A stretch of 64,000 nucleotides of DNA. Origin: Mycobacterium paragordonae. GTDB taxonomy: Bacteria > Actinomycetota > Actinomycetes > Mycobacteriales > Mycobacteriaceae. The stretch covers positions 1 through 64,000 of the forward strand of contig NZ_CP025548.1 of the NCBI RefSeq assembly GCF_003614435.1, given 5' to 3'. The notes under the pieces are model-generated. The model was not told where the DNA came from. It saw only the letters and a program-made list of their open reading frames with translations, and searched no databases. Position numbers and translations under genes: made by a program. Below are positions 16,306-24,239 of the stretch, in pieces (the stretch's first letter is position 1; each line of letters starts with the position of its first letter).

Positions 16306-17299
16306 GTGTTGAATTCTGTGCCATTCGGCAAAGCTATTCGTGACCATCGTGGGCAACGCACACAAGTTGAGATCGCCAACCTCGGAGGCCCATATCGCCA
16401 ACTGCAAGCGCGCATCGAACGTGGCGAACTCTTCGACCTCGCCGATGCGGTCCTCGAAAAGTACGACCGCGCATTTGGATGGGCACCCGGCACATCGGCC
16501 ACCATCCTTCATGGAACTCAAGAAAATTGGGCGACAGTGCAACCCAACCGCGTGACGCGCGGGGCACTGGGCCACAACGCCGCAACCGGCGAGGTGATCG
16601 ACTTCCCCCCTCACTTGAGGACAACGCTCGCACCTGAACGCCTTATCGATGCAATCTCGGGATGGCACGGGCTTGCAGTCGTCGACACCCAGGTCTTGGA
16701 CCTACCGACGGCGCTCAGTGGCCGGCGTGAAACGCCGGGCACCGACCGACTGGTGTCCCAATGGTCAACCACATCCCCCGGCCGTCGCGCCGTCAGCGTC
16801 GGCAGACACTTCAAATCCACGGAGCGTGTCGCGATCGACCCCATCCCAATGATGACCAACAGCCTCCGCCGCGAATCTGTTATCCGGCCTTCGCGCCGCC
16901 CGCGACCACTCTAGGCAGATCACAATCGATCCATCCGACCGCAACCGGCCCCTCGGCGAGCGCAGGGGGCCCGTCTTTGAAGTAGCCACTGTCTTACCGG
17001 CCCAGAGCATTTCGGCCGGAACCCTACTCCTCCACGACGCCGACATCAGTCCCGAATTACCCGCGGTCATGAATTGGGCGGCAACTGAACCACTGATGAT
17101 CGTCACCCGCCAGCCAACCTGGAAGATGCCCGACAAAGCCTCGACTTACGCGAACGCGTACGTCATCGAGGTTGTGTCACTCGCCGGAGCCAATCCTAAA
17201 CCCGGTGAAGCGCTACTGAGACAGGTGCCGGGCACCGAGCACCCTCTCCTGACCTTTGGCGACGACCGGCAGCCAGCCAATGTTGTCTTGTTCAAATAG
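16306..17299 (+). pseudogene. HTH regulator-type gene split by a frameshift
   Basis: The first frame (GTG at 16306 to the TAG at 16914) encodes an XRE-like N-terminus ('FGKAIRDHRGQRTQVEIANL') and a coherent body up to about 16850. From about 16860 the coherent coding frame is +1 shifted ('LLSGLRAARDHSRQITIDPS' through 'LPAVMNWAATEPLMIVTRQP') and runs to a stop at 17299. A +1 shift somewhere in 16856-16911 would fuse both parts into one protein of about 330 aa. It could be a frameshift mutation, a sequencing error or programmed frameshifting. The alternative is two genes with the second starting at ATG 17069. Confidence 0.55.
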
Positions 17300-17396
17300 C
17301 CCAGCACCCAACCAGATCCGGCATCGCCAACCTGATCGACCTCCTCGCCAGTCTTGCGGACCGCCAGAGGCACGAGCGGCGAGGATTGCACCGTAG

Positions 17397-17450
17397 GATA
17401 CACGTATCGAATCAGACGCTGGATCAGTTCACACATGTATCGTTTGGTCC
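17397..17450 (+). promoter_or_regulatory. Possible promoter/operator of the csf-linked HTH gene
   Basis: Contains the near-palindrome GATACACGTATC (17397-17408) and a second gtatcg word (about 17437) just before the start codon of the HTH gene. Repeated GTATC half-sites in front of a small HTH gene suggest autoregulation. No strong -10/-35 pair can be assigned by eye. Confidence 0.35.
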
Positions 17451-17685
17451 TATGCCCCGGGGCGCTCGTAACGCAGAGCAGGCGCTGACGCGCTGGCGAC
17501 ACAATTTCGACCAACGTGATCCACTCGTGCGGCACGCCCACGACGCCGGGGTGCCTATCAACCGGATCCACCGTCTCACCGGCATCAGTCGGTCCACCAT
17601 CTATCGCATCCTCGACAACCGGGCCGACACCCCGCACATAGAGGGGGCGGCTCCACCGATCTCAGCGAAGCCGCCCCGCAAGTGA
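17451..17685 (+). CDS. Small HTH protein upstream of csf1
   Basis: About 77 aa from the ATG at 17451 (MPRGARNAEQALTRWRHNFD). A clear helix-turn-helix of the resolvase/AsnC type is visible: 'VPINRIHRLTGISRSTIYRI'. It lies directly upstream of the type IV-B csf operon in the same direction, with 65 nt between its stop and csf1. This suggests it is the operon's regulator. A longer in-frame start at 17386 is possible but would swallow the likely operator repeats. Confidence 0.7.
17644..17677 (+). terminator. GC-rich hairpin inside the 3' end of the HTH gene
   Basis: Exact 9-bp arms ggggcggct (17644-17652) and agccgcccc (17669-17677) flank a 16-nt loop. It lies within the last codons of the HTH gene and about 74 nt before csf1. 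It has no T-run. It may attenuate read-through into the csf operon or stabilise the HTH transcript. Confidence 0.4.
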
Positions 17686-17750
17686 GCCTTCTCCCAGCCC
17701 GTATGTGTGTTTCGTACCCACCACCCTACCCACGATCAGGTTGAGCGGCA

Positions 17751-18410
17751 ATGCTTTCCGACCCTGCCGCCTCAGCCTGGATAGCCGCCGGACGGCCCGT
17801 CCCCACAGCGCCACGCTCGGCTCAAGGCCTGTGCGGCAGATGCGGATCCGACGAGCCCACCGTACCCAGCAACGCGATCGTCTCCGACAAATTCACCGGC
17901 TACGACGCCTGGCCCTACGGCCTGCACCGACTGTGCCCCCCGTGCGCCTGGGCCTACAGCCGCGCCCCCAACACCCAACCCGCTCTGCACATCACCGCCA
18001 TGTCGGTGACCGAGCATCGCGACACCGCGGGTCTGCTCCCCCGGCTCACCGCCGGACCGCTGAGCGAACACGACGCTGTCGTCGTGCCGGGCTCACGACG
18101 CCAGCACATCCTGCCCGCCGCGGCGTGGAAGCACCTGGCGACCGACGACGGTGTCGTGCACCCGTGGAACGCGGCCTCCGCACACCGACTCGGCGAGCTG
18201 GCCTGGCTACGTACCACCATTCCCGACATCAGCTGGCAAGCCTTGACCCGCCCTGTCCCTCACCCCAGGCACCTTCGCGCACGCTCCCGCGAACACCGGG
18301 CCCGCATTCTTGACTCCTGGCAGCAACTCGCGCCGTGGCGAGCCCTGCCACCGCTGTGGACGGCCGCGCGCCGGCTCACCAACACCGAGCTGCACACCGG
18401 CGTCGGGTAG
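17751..18410 (+). CDS. csf1: Csf1, type IV-B CRISPR large-subunit-like protein
   Basis: 219 aa. The zinc-finger pair 'GLCGRCGSDEPTV' and 'HRLCPPCAWAYS' (two CxxC) is the recognised feature of Csf1, the small Cas8-like subunit of type IV effector complexes. The C-terminus is helical and Arg-rich. It is the first gene of a plus-strand operon followed by cas11-like, csf2 and csf3 genes, which fixes the assignment. No helicase (csf4/dinG), no cas6 and no adaptation genes are nearby, which matches subtype IV-B. Confidence 0.85.
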   Translation: MLSDPAASAWIAAGRPVPTAPRSAQGLCGRCGSDEPTVPSNAIVSDKFTGYDAWPYGLHRLCPPCAWAYSRAPNTQPALHITAMSVTEHRDTAGLLPRLTAGPLSEHDAVVVPGSRRQHILPAAAWKHLATDDGVVHPWNAASAHRLGELAWLRTTIPDISWQALTRPVPHPRHLRARSREHRARILDSWQQLAPWRALPPLWTAARRLTNTELHTGVG

Positions 18411-18430
18411 CACCGGTACTGTCAGCCGAC

Positions 18431-18862
18431 ATGGGCGCACAACGCCGACCGCCGCCGCGCAGTCCCACCCGCGAATGGCAAGCACTGGTCGAGGCTGACC
18501 TACCCATCACCGAGGGCCCCTACGACACGGCCCTGCGGCTGCTGCTACTGCTGCACTACTCGATCGACTGGGAATCAAGCTGGGTTGCCGAACACCGCAA
18601 AACCTACTGGGACCACCAGCTCCCCAGCCGCGTGCGCACCGCCGCCTACCGCAACACCACCCTGTCCGGCTGGTGGTCGAACGCCTCGGGCCGCCTCGGC
18701 GCCCTGGCGCCCCGTCAACCCGAACGCCGCCGCGAGCTCGCCACACTGCTGCGCAAGCCTCCGCTGCCGGTCATCGACGAGCTGCGCACCAACCTGCCCG
18801 CCCTGATCCTCGAGGTCCGCATCATCGCCGAAGCCGTCGCCGAACTGCGCACCCCCCGATGA
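18431..18862 (+). CDS. cas11: Cas11-like small subunit of the type IV-B complex
   Basis: 143 aa from the ATG at 18431 (MGAQRRPPPRSPTREW). All-helical looking, with 'PYDTALRLLLLLHYSIDWES' and a Leu/Arg-rich C-terminus ending in 'ILEVRIIAEAVAELRTPR'. Size and position between csf1 and csf2 fit the Cas11 subunit described for type IV-B complexes. Its stop overlaps the csf2 start by 4 nt (ATGA). Sequence similarity between Cas11 proteins is low, so the call rests mostly on synteny. Confidence 0.75.
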   Translation: MGAQRRPPPRSPTREWQALVEADLPITEGPYDTALRLLLLLHYSIDWESSWVAEHRKTYWDHQLPSRVRTAAYRNTTLSGWWSNASGRLGALAPRQPERRRELATLLRKPPLPVIDELRTNLPALILEVRIIAEAVAELRTPR

Positions 18863-19743
18863 GAACACCGCTGATCTGCGCCCACTGGGACATCCAGATC
18901 CTGGCCCGCTCGGCGATCGTGCACCGCGACGACGATGACAACACCGCCGGCAGCGACACCTTCAGCTTGTTCCGCCGCGAAGACATCATCGGCCCCGATG
19001 GCAGCCAACTGCAGGTACCGATCATCTCCGGCAACAGTTTCCGCGGCATTCTGCGCCGCACCGGTGAAGCCCTGACCGCTGCGGTCCTTAACTACGAGAA
19101 TCAGCTCCCCGTGCCGGCAGCGCACCTGCTCAGCAACGGCGGCCGGCTGGCCAAGGCCCGCGACGCCAAAGGACGAACTCCGTTCACCGACGAGCAAGAA
19201 CGCCGCCTCAAAGACCTCATCCCCCACATCGCCGTCTTCGGCGGCGCGGCCAGCGGGCGCATCATGTCCGGTCTACTCATGGTTGGCAAAGTGCTCCCCG
19301 AAGTTAGCGAACTCGCCCACATCCTGCCCCTGCCTCCGGCCAACCCGCCCAGCCCGGCCATGCTAGCCCTGGGCGAAGAATTCTTCACCCACCTCAACGA
19401 TCACCGCCGGTCAATCCAGCACCCTCCCGGGCCAGACCCCGACCGCACAACGAGTCCCCTGGGCCGATACTCGGGGGAAACCCTGCGCGCCGGCACCCAC
19501 TTGCAAACCTTTATCCGCATCAACAACGCAACACCAATTCAGCTGGCGTTCCTGCGCACAGTGCTCGACGACTTCAGCGCCAACGGCCACCTCGGCGGCC
19601 GCACCGCCGCCGGCTACGGACGCATCAGCGCCACGTCGACCATGACCGTCATCCGCGGCGCCGACGACACCGGCGCCGACTGGGCCAGCCAGCTCGCCGA
19701 GCGCCGCGATGAAGCCCTCGCCGCGCTCACCCAACTCACCTGA
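18859..19743 (+). CDS. csf2: Csf2, Cas7-like backbone protein of type IV-B
   Basis: 294 aa. RAMP-superfamily features are plain: 'VPIISGNSFRGILRRTGEAL' near residue 55 (the G-x-S-x-R-G-x-x-R-R signature of Cas7-like RAMPs) and the glycine-rich 'SANGHLGGRTAAGYGRI' near residue 250. Csf2 polymerises along RNA as the complex backbone. The start ATG overlaps the cas11 stop. A zinc-ribbon gene follows after 13 nt. Confidence 0.9.
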   Translation: MRTPLICAHWDIQILARSAIVHRDDDDNTAGSDTFSLFRREDIIGPDGSQLQVPIISGNSFRGILRRTGEALTAAVLNYENQLPVPAAHLLSNGGRLAKARDAKGRTPFTDEQERRLKDLIPHIAVFGGAASGRIMSGLLMVGKVLPEVSELAHILPLPPANPPSPAMLALGEEFFTHLNDHRRSIQHPPGPDPDRTTSPLGRYSGETLRAGTHLQTFIRINNATPIQLAFLRTVLDDFSANGHLGGRTAAGYGRISATSTMTVIRGADDTGADWASQLAERRDEALAALTQLT

Positions 19744-19756
19744 GAACCGTTGGACC

Positions 19757-19984
19757 ATGGCAGATATCGGACACCTTGGGCGGTGCACCACCGGTGGCTG
19801 GATACTCATTGCACCGCAGCGCTGCGGCAACGGCCACGCGCTCGCCGCCTACCAGGTGCTGGTCGGGCACACCGTCTGCAGCTGCCCCGGTGGGCACACC
19901 AGCTGGACATGCCGCACCTGCGGCCACACCACCCACGCCCCAACGCTTTCCGAAGACTGCCAACCACTGAACGGCCCCTGCTGA
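19757..19984 (+). CDS. Small Cys/His-rich zinc-ribbon protein between csf2 and csf3
   Basis: 75 aa. Reads 'RCGNGHALAAYQVLVGHTVC' followed by 'CSCPGGHTSWTCRTCGHTTH', that is, several CxxC/CxxH pairs typical of a zinc ribbon. It starts 13 nt after csf2 and ends 1 nt before csf3, so it is embedded in the CRISPR operon. Minimal type IV-B operons are described as csf1-cas11-csf2-csf3. Whether this insertion is conserved is unknown to me. A structural or nucleic-acid-binding accessory role is inference. Confidence 0.7.
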   Translation: MADIGHLGRCTTGGWILIAPQRCGNGHALAAYQVLVGHTVCSCPGGHTSWTCRTCGHTTHAPTLSEDCQPLNGPC

Positions 19985-19985
19985 C

Positions 19986-20717
19986 ATGCCGCCGACAACG
20001 ATCCTCATCACCGCAACCACCCCCCACGGTGTCGTCCTATCCCGCCCCTGGGGCATCGCCCTGGACGGCCTCCTCGCCTCCGTCCTGTGGCACCGCCGCA
20101 AAACCACGGCCTTCGAACACGGCGACCACCTGACCTACCACCCCGGCGAGCCACCCGAACAGCTCGAGCTCCCCCTGGCCCGCTGCGGCGACCCCGACCA
20201 ACACCACGACTGGCACTGGATGGCCACCTTCGCCGACCTTCACCCCCATCCCCACGGCACCGCAGACCCCGACATCCGCTGGCGCAGATCACGAACCAAT
20301 CATCAACGACTACAACAGCTCTCACCGACCATCAACAAGAGCGCAGTTGCCGACCACACCGGCCGCTACCAGGCCCGCGCCCTGCCCGTCATCGCCCACC
20401 CCACCACCCATCTGACATGGCGCGCCGTCGGCGATGCCGACACCATCACCGAGTTGCTAACCGAACTGCCCGCGATCGGCAAACACCGCAACATCGGCGA
20501 AGGCCTCGTCACCCAGTGGAACATCACCCGCACACCCGACGTCACCCCCTGGACTGCCGGCCACTGCCACCAACCAGGTCTCCTCGGCCGCCCCACGCCG
20601 GCACGCTGCCTCACCAACCACCCCGACACACAGACCGGCCCGCACATCCGGACGGCCCTGCGCCCTCCCTACCTAGATCCCCAAACCCGCTGCCCTGCTT
20701 ACCAGCCCGCCCGCTAA
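19986..20717 (+). CDS. csf3: Csf3, Cas5-like protein of type IV-B
   Basis: 243 aa. The N-terminus 'TTILITATTPHGVVLSRPWG' and the C-terminal 'LPAIGKHRNIGEGLVTQWNI' match the RAMP-type G-loop of Csf3 (a lysine and arginine-containing glycine loop followed by V-x-x-W). Csf3 caps the 5' end of the guide RNA in class 1 complexes. It is the last gene of the csf operon. The gene after it (20,731-20,913) is on the opposite strand. Confidence 0.85.
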   Translation: MPPTTILITATTPHGVVLSRPWGIALDGLLASVLWHRRKTTAFEHGDHLTYHPGEPPEQLELPLARCGDPDQHHDWHWMATFADLHPHPHGTADPDIRWRRSRTNHQRLQQLSPTINKSAVADHTGRYQARALPVIAHPTTHLTWRAVGDADTITELLTELPAIGKHRNIGEGLVTQWNITRTPDVTPWTAGHCHQPGLLGRPTPARCLTNHPDTQTGPHIRTALRPPYLDPQTRCPAYQPAR

Positions 20718-20730
20718 GCAACCGTCACCC

Positions 20731-20913
20731 TCACGACCGCGGCGGCAGCGGCCAGTCTGTCTCGATGAAGGCCAGCAGCGCAGCACGGACAACATCGCTG
20801 AGATTCACTCCCGACTGCCGCGCTTTGGCCTGCGCCTGCTCATACAGCTCATCAGGTATCCGGAACGCACGTATCGGCGTCTTGGGTTGATTGGGCACAG
20901 CAGTCTCACTCAA
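20731..20913 (-). CDS. Ribbon-helix-helix DNA-binding protein
   Basis: 60 aa. 'IRAFRIPDELYEQAQAKARQ' followed by 'SGVNLSDVVRAALLAFIE' is a typical CopG/MetJ-type ribbon-helix-helix domain. Overlaps by 8 nt the end of the broken ATPase gene upstream on the same strand. It could be an antitoxin or a plasmid-maintenance regulator, but no toxin gene is adjacent. Confidence 0.7.
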   Translation of the reverse strand: MSETAVPNQPKTPIRAFRIPDELYEQAQAKARQSGVNLSDVVRAALLAFIETDWPLPPRS

Positions 20914-22174
20914 CCGCCCGCTCTGCCCCCAACATCAGCACATCACTGGCCCGAAGGGCCTTGCCGCGATAGACGACCAGACCGTTGCGCACAAGCTCCC
21001 CCAGGTAGGTCGTAAACGTGCCTGACGCCACTACGATCCCTGCCCGAGCAGAGATCTCCTGGCGCGAGAGACTTTCCGGATAAACATCCATCACCGCCTG
21101 CAACATACGAGCAGCGCCGGAACGCAGAATATGCAGGTAATGCTGCTGCAGCTCGCGGCCGGTAAGCGGATCCGGACGGCCACCCAAGTAGTCAAACCCT
21201 TTGTCGCTGAGGGTGAACCCGGCCGCATTCTCATCCAGCAGGCCGGCGCGTCGCAGTTCACCCAGATAGGTGCTCCACGTCCCGGACCTGTGTTTCATGC
21301 GGGCCACCATGCCCCACTGGGCTCTGGACAGCCGCAGCGGCGCCATCCTACCCAGCGATTCCAGCATGCGCTGGGCCCCGGCACGGAATTTCAACTCCTG
21401 ACCATCCCTAGCCGCAACTGCGGACACTGTTGCGCTTCCTGATCGTGAATCAGGCTGGTGTACCGACGTTTCACGCTGCTCCGAATCATCGTTGATGTTC
21501 TGCAGCACAACGGGCGGCTCCTCGGCAAGTGGGGAAGGTGTTGACGCGATCAGGTCGCGCGCGGCCGCCACTTTGTCTGCCGCGCCGGCCAGCCATTCCG
21601 CCACCTTCCGTAGTTGGTGCCGCAGCCCTTCCAGGTCGGCGAGCTGATTGTGGAGTCGGCCGATCTCCGCGTCCTTGATGTCCAGCAGACGCTGCTGTTC
21701 AGCGCATCGTTCGGCCAGCACCTGCGCCCGCTCGTGCTGCCCTTCCAACTCTGTCGACAGCGACACCACTCTGTCGCGCAACGCGTTTTCGGGTCGTTCT
21801 GCTTGGCCCTCTGTACAGTGGCGGCGATCTCGGCACCCAGCAGTTCGAGATCGACATCGGCACGCCCTTTCGGGGTGATCCGACCTTGCCCGGCTTTCGG
21901 CGTGGCGTGCGAATCGAAGGTGTCGAACAGGCTGATGTGGACTCGTTTGAGAAGGCGCAAGAACGCCGGGCTCCACACCCATGCCTCACCGGTTCGCAAC
22001 GACGGCAACGATCCGATGACGCTACTGGCCTGAACATCATTGGCGTCTGCGTTCACCCCGATCCAGTCCTGCGCTGCCTTGATCGATCGCGGACCGGTCA
22101 TGCGCAAAAGGATGACCGTCTCGATCATTTCGAGAACTGACTTCGCTGTTTCTTGTCCGCGTTGAGTCACCAAT
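20906..22174 (-). pseudogene. HerA/DUF87-like ATPase remnant, truncated and frameshifted
   Basis: The segment starting 'VTQRGQETAKSVLEMIETVI' and 'LRMTGPRSIKAAQDWIG' matches the region after Walker B of HerA-like conjugative/DUF87 ATPases. The Walker A part is absent, because the upstream side is directly joined to the IS605 right-end remnant at 22,175. Around 21,790 the coding frame shifts (from 'VQRAKQNDPKTR' to 'NALRDRVVSLSTELEGQHER'), giving a coiled-coil and two winged-helix-like C-terminal repeats ('SGTWSTYLGELRRAGLLDEN' and 'SGTFTTYLGELVRNGLVVYR'). Almost certainly non-functional as an ATPase. Confidence 0.65.
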
Positions 22175-22308
22175 TTGACGTGCTCCCCGCCATGAATGGC
22201 GGGGATTCCCGTGCGGCTACGCCGCTGTTGGGGTGCTTCCTGCTTCGTCGCCCCGCGCCTCCCGAGTGGTGGGAGGACTTACCGAGGCTCCACCGGCGTT
22301 TCGTCTCT
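22175..22308 (-). mobile_element. IS605 right-end remnant 1
   Basis: 134 bp, identical by eye to the tnpB 3' end plus right end of the intact IS at 10,068-11,830, in the opposite orientation. It begins with TTGA (complement of the TCAA tip) and includes both terminal hairpins. tnpA, most of tnpB and the left end are missing. It abuts the truncated HerA-like gene, so the element's insertion and partial deletion probably destroyed that gene. Confidence 0.85.
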
Positions 22309-22483
22309 CGCTGCCGCAGAGAACACCTCGCCTGGTGTGTCGTAGGTCCCGAGCTGATCGCCACCCGCGTACAGCAGCCATCCCACCGCGGTATCGACCA
22401 CGCGATACATCACGCGCGTGATTGTACGTCGACTCCACCAGACGCCCACCAGGTCGAGCTACACAATTACTGGCATATAAGTC

Positions 22484-22490
22484 TATGATT
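22484..22490 (+). promoter_or_regulatory. -10 box of a probably leaderless abiE promoter
   Basis: A TATGAT hexamer ends about 6 nt before the GTG start of the AbiEi gene. This places the predicted transcription start at or next to the start codon, the arrangement of leaderless mycobacterial mRNAs. The surrounding tacacaattactggcatata is unusually AT-rich. Confidence 0.5.
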
Positions 22491-22495
22491 GAGGG

Positions 22496-23191
22496 GTGTC
22501 GAGAGCGGGGCGGGCCATCGAGTCTCTGGTGGCAGGTGAGGCTGCAGGGCAGTGGGGCATGTTCACGGTCGCTCAGGCACTGAAACTCGGCATGACGCGT
22601 GACCGCGTTGCTCAGCTGGCCGGTGCCGAACGCATCCTCCACACCGGGACCCGCGGTGTGTACCGCTTCGCCGGCGCACCCGAAGACGTCGGGGTCGACG
22701 ACCTACGGGCAGCCTGGCTCTCCTTGAACCCCAGCGAGTTCGCTGGGCGGCGGCTTCGAACGCTGTATGAACAGGGCACAGATGCTGTCGTGTCGCACCT
22801 GTCCGCGGCGCACTACGTCCATCGTCTGGGCACACTGCACCCCGACCGCTTGGATTTCACCATCCGCCCCCCGCGCCGGACCAGCAACCGGCGAATTACG
22901 CTGCACGACAACACGGCCGCGGCGTGGGAGCTGGTGAGCGGGCTGCCTGTCACCACGATCCCGCAGACCGTCGCTGACCTTTACCGCGACAGCATCGACG
23001 CCGCACACCTGGGCGAGATCCTCGCTGACGCGCTGGCGACCGCGGCCGCCGACGTCGCCGCCATCAGTGCCGCGCTTGATCCCCTCACTGATTATCACGG
23101 CCGTGAGGTCCTCGCGGACTTGCTGGCGGCGGCCGGGGCGCCTGAGACGATCGCGGCAGCCAACGAGCTGCTTTTCAGCGCGCGCCGATGA
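22496..23191 (+). CDS. abiEi: AbiEi-type antitoxin (type IV toxin-antitoxin)
   Basis: 231 aa. The N-terminal winged-helix region 'WGMFTVAQALKLGMTRDRVA' followed by 'LAGAERILHTGTRGVYRFAG' is the typical AbiEi_4 antitoxin pattern. The C-terminal domain carries 'DFTIRPPRRTSNRRITLHDN'. AbiEi represses its own operon and counteracts the partner nucleotidyltransferase. It overlaps abiEii by 4 nt (ATGA). GTG start directly after a -10 box. Confidence 0.88.
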   Translation: MSRAGRAIESLVAGEAAGQWGMFTVAQALKLGMTRDRVAQLAGAERILHTGTRGVYRFAGAPEDVGVDDLRAAWLSLNPSEFAGRRLRTLYEQGTDAVVSHLSAAHYVHRLGTLHPDRLDFTIRPPRRTSNRRITLHDNTAAAWELVSGLPVTTIPQTVADLYRDSIDAAHLGEILADALATAAADVAAISAALDPLTDYHGREVLADLLAAAGAPETIAAANELLFSARR

Positions 23192-24198
23192 GCTGGTCCG
23201 ACGAATACACCTCCGAGCGCGCGTTCTGGGTGGCACTTCGCACCCGGGCCGCTCGCCACGCCAAAACCCATCCAACCGTGCAATCGCAAGAACTGCTGCG
23301 CCAGTTCGTCATTCAACGATTCATGACCCGGGTCTTCACGGCACCCGATGCGGCATGGGTAGTGGCTGGCGGCACGGGAACGCTGATCCGCATCCCAGGA
23401 AGCCGCGCCACCCAAGATCTTGATTTAACAACGATCCGCAGCGGCACGGGAACTCGCAACGATCTCGAATCTTTCACTGGAACCAATGAACTGGACCCAT
23501 TCGTCTACCGAATCACAGGGCAACAAACATTCACCGGGACAGTGGCGGGCAACAAGTTCCGCATCGCCGCCAGTGTCGGCGCAGAATCTGCGGCCTGGTT
23601 CGACGTCGACCTCGCCGTTGACGAGGTCGCCATCAGCGCGATCGAGTATCGCGACGTCGATCCGGCCGTGCCTGGTATGCGCGGTCTGTCCCCCATCCCC
23701 GCGGTCCCGCTCTTCCCCTTGGCCAGCCAAGTCGCCGACAAAGTCGTCGGCGTAATGTTCCGCGACCCGCGTGGTCGCAGCGCCAACCGATACCGCGACC
23801 TGGTCGACCTCGTGCTTTACGCCGGGGCCGTCGACGTTGCAGCCGGCGACCTGCGCCGCGCCCTGGTGAGCCGCTCCCAGCGGCGAAACCAGCAGCCCCC
23901 CAACCAGATTGAGGTTCCCGACCAATGGCAGAACGGCTATCAAAGGATCGCCGCACGTACCACACTGCCAACCCCGCTGCAGGACTGCGACATCGCCGCT
24001 GAGGCGGTCGGAGCGTGGCTCAACCCGCTTTTGTCCGGCAAAGTGGCCGATGACTATCTCTGGGACCACCGCACCAGCGCCTGGCACGATCCGACCCAGC
24101 CTGCGACGCGCCCCGGGAAGGTGTGGGTACGTGCCCACATGCGCAACGGCGCGCCGGTGAGTGACTACTTCCGCAACTCGCCGCGCACGCACCGCTGA
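23188..24198 (+). CDS. abiEii: AbiEii-type nucleotidyltransferase toxin
   Basis: 336 aa. The nucleotidyltransferase signature is visible: 'VVAGGTGTLIRIPGSRATQD' followed directly by LDL, giving the G-[GT] and D-x-D metal-binding pattern of AbiEii/MenT toxins. Conserved later segments include 'FPLASQVADKVVGVM' and 'RYRDLVDLVLY'. Family knowledge: these toxins transfer nucleotides, for example onto tRNA 3' ends, and can act in phage abortive infection or plasmid addiction. Coupled to the antitoxin upstream. Confidence 0.88.
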   Translation: MSWSDEYTSERAFWVALRTRAARHAKTHPTVQSQELLRQFVIQRFMTRVFTAPDAAWVVAGGTGTLIRIPGSRATQDLDLTTIRSGTGTRNDLESFTGTNELDPFVYRITGQQTFTGTVAGNKFRIAASVGAESAAWFDVDLAVDEVAISAIEYRDVDPAVPGMRGLSPIPAVPLFPLASQVADKVVGVMFRDPRGRSANRYRDLVDLVLYAGAVDVAAGDLRRALVSRSQRRNQQPPNQIEVPDQWQNGYQRIAARTTLPTPLQDCDIAAEAVGAWLNPLLSGKVADDYLWDHRTSAWHDPTQPATRPGKVWVRAHMRNGAPVSDYFRNSPRTHR

Positions 24199-24239
24199 AG
24201 GAACCGCTGGAAGGATCGCCGCCAGCGGCGTTGTCGCGC

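Noticed and set aside
20731..20913. RHH gene as antitoxin of a toxin-antitoxin pair
   Set aside because: No toxin-sized gene is coupled to it; the overlapping upstream gene is a broken ATPase.
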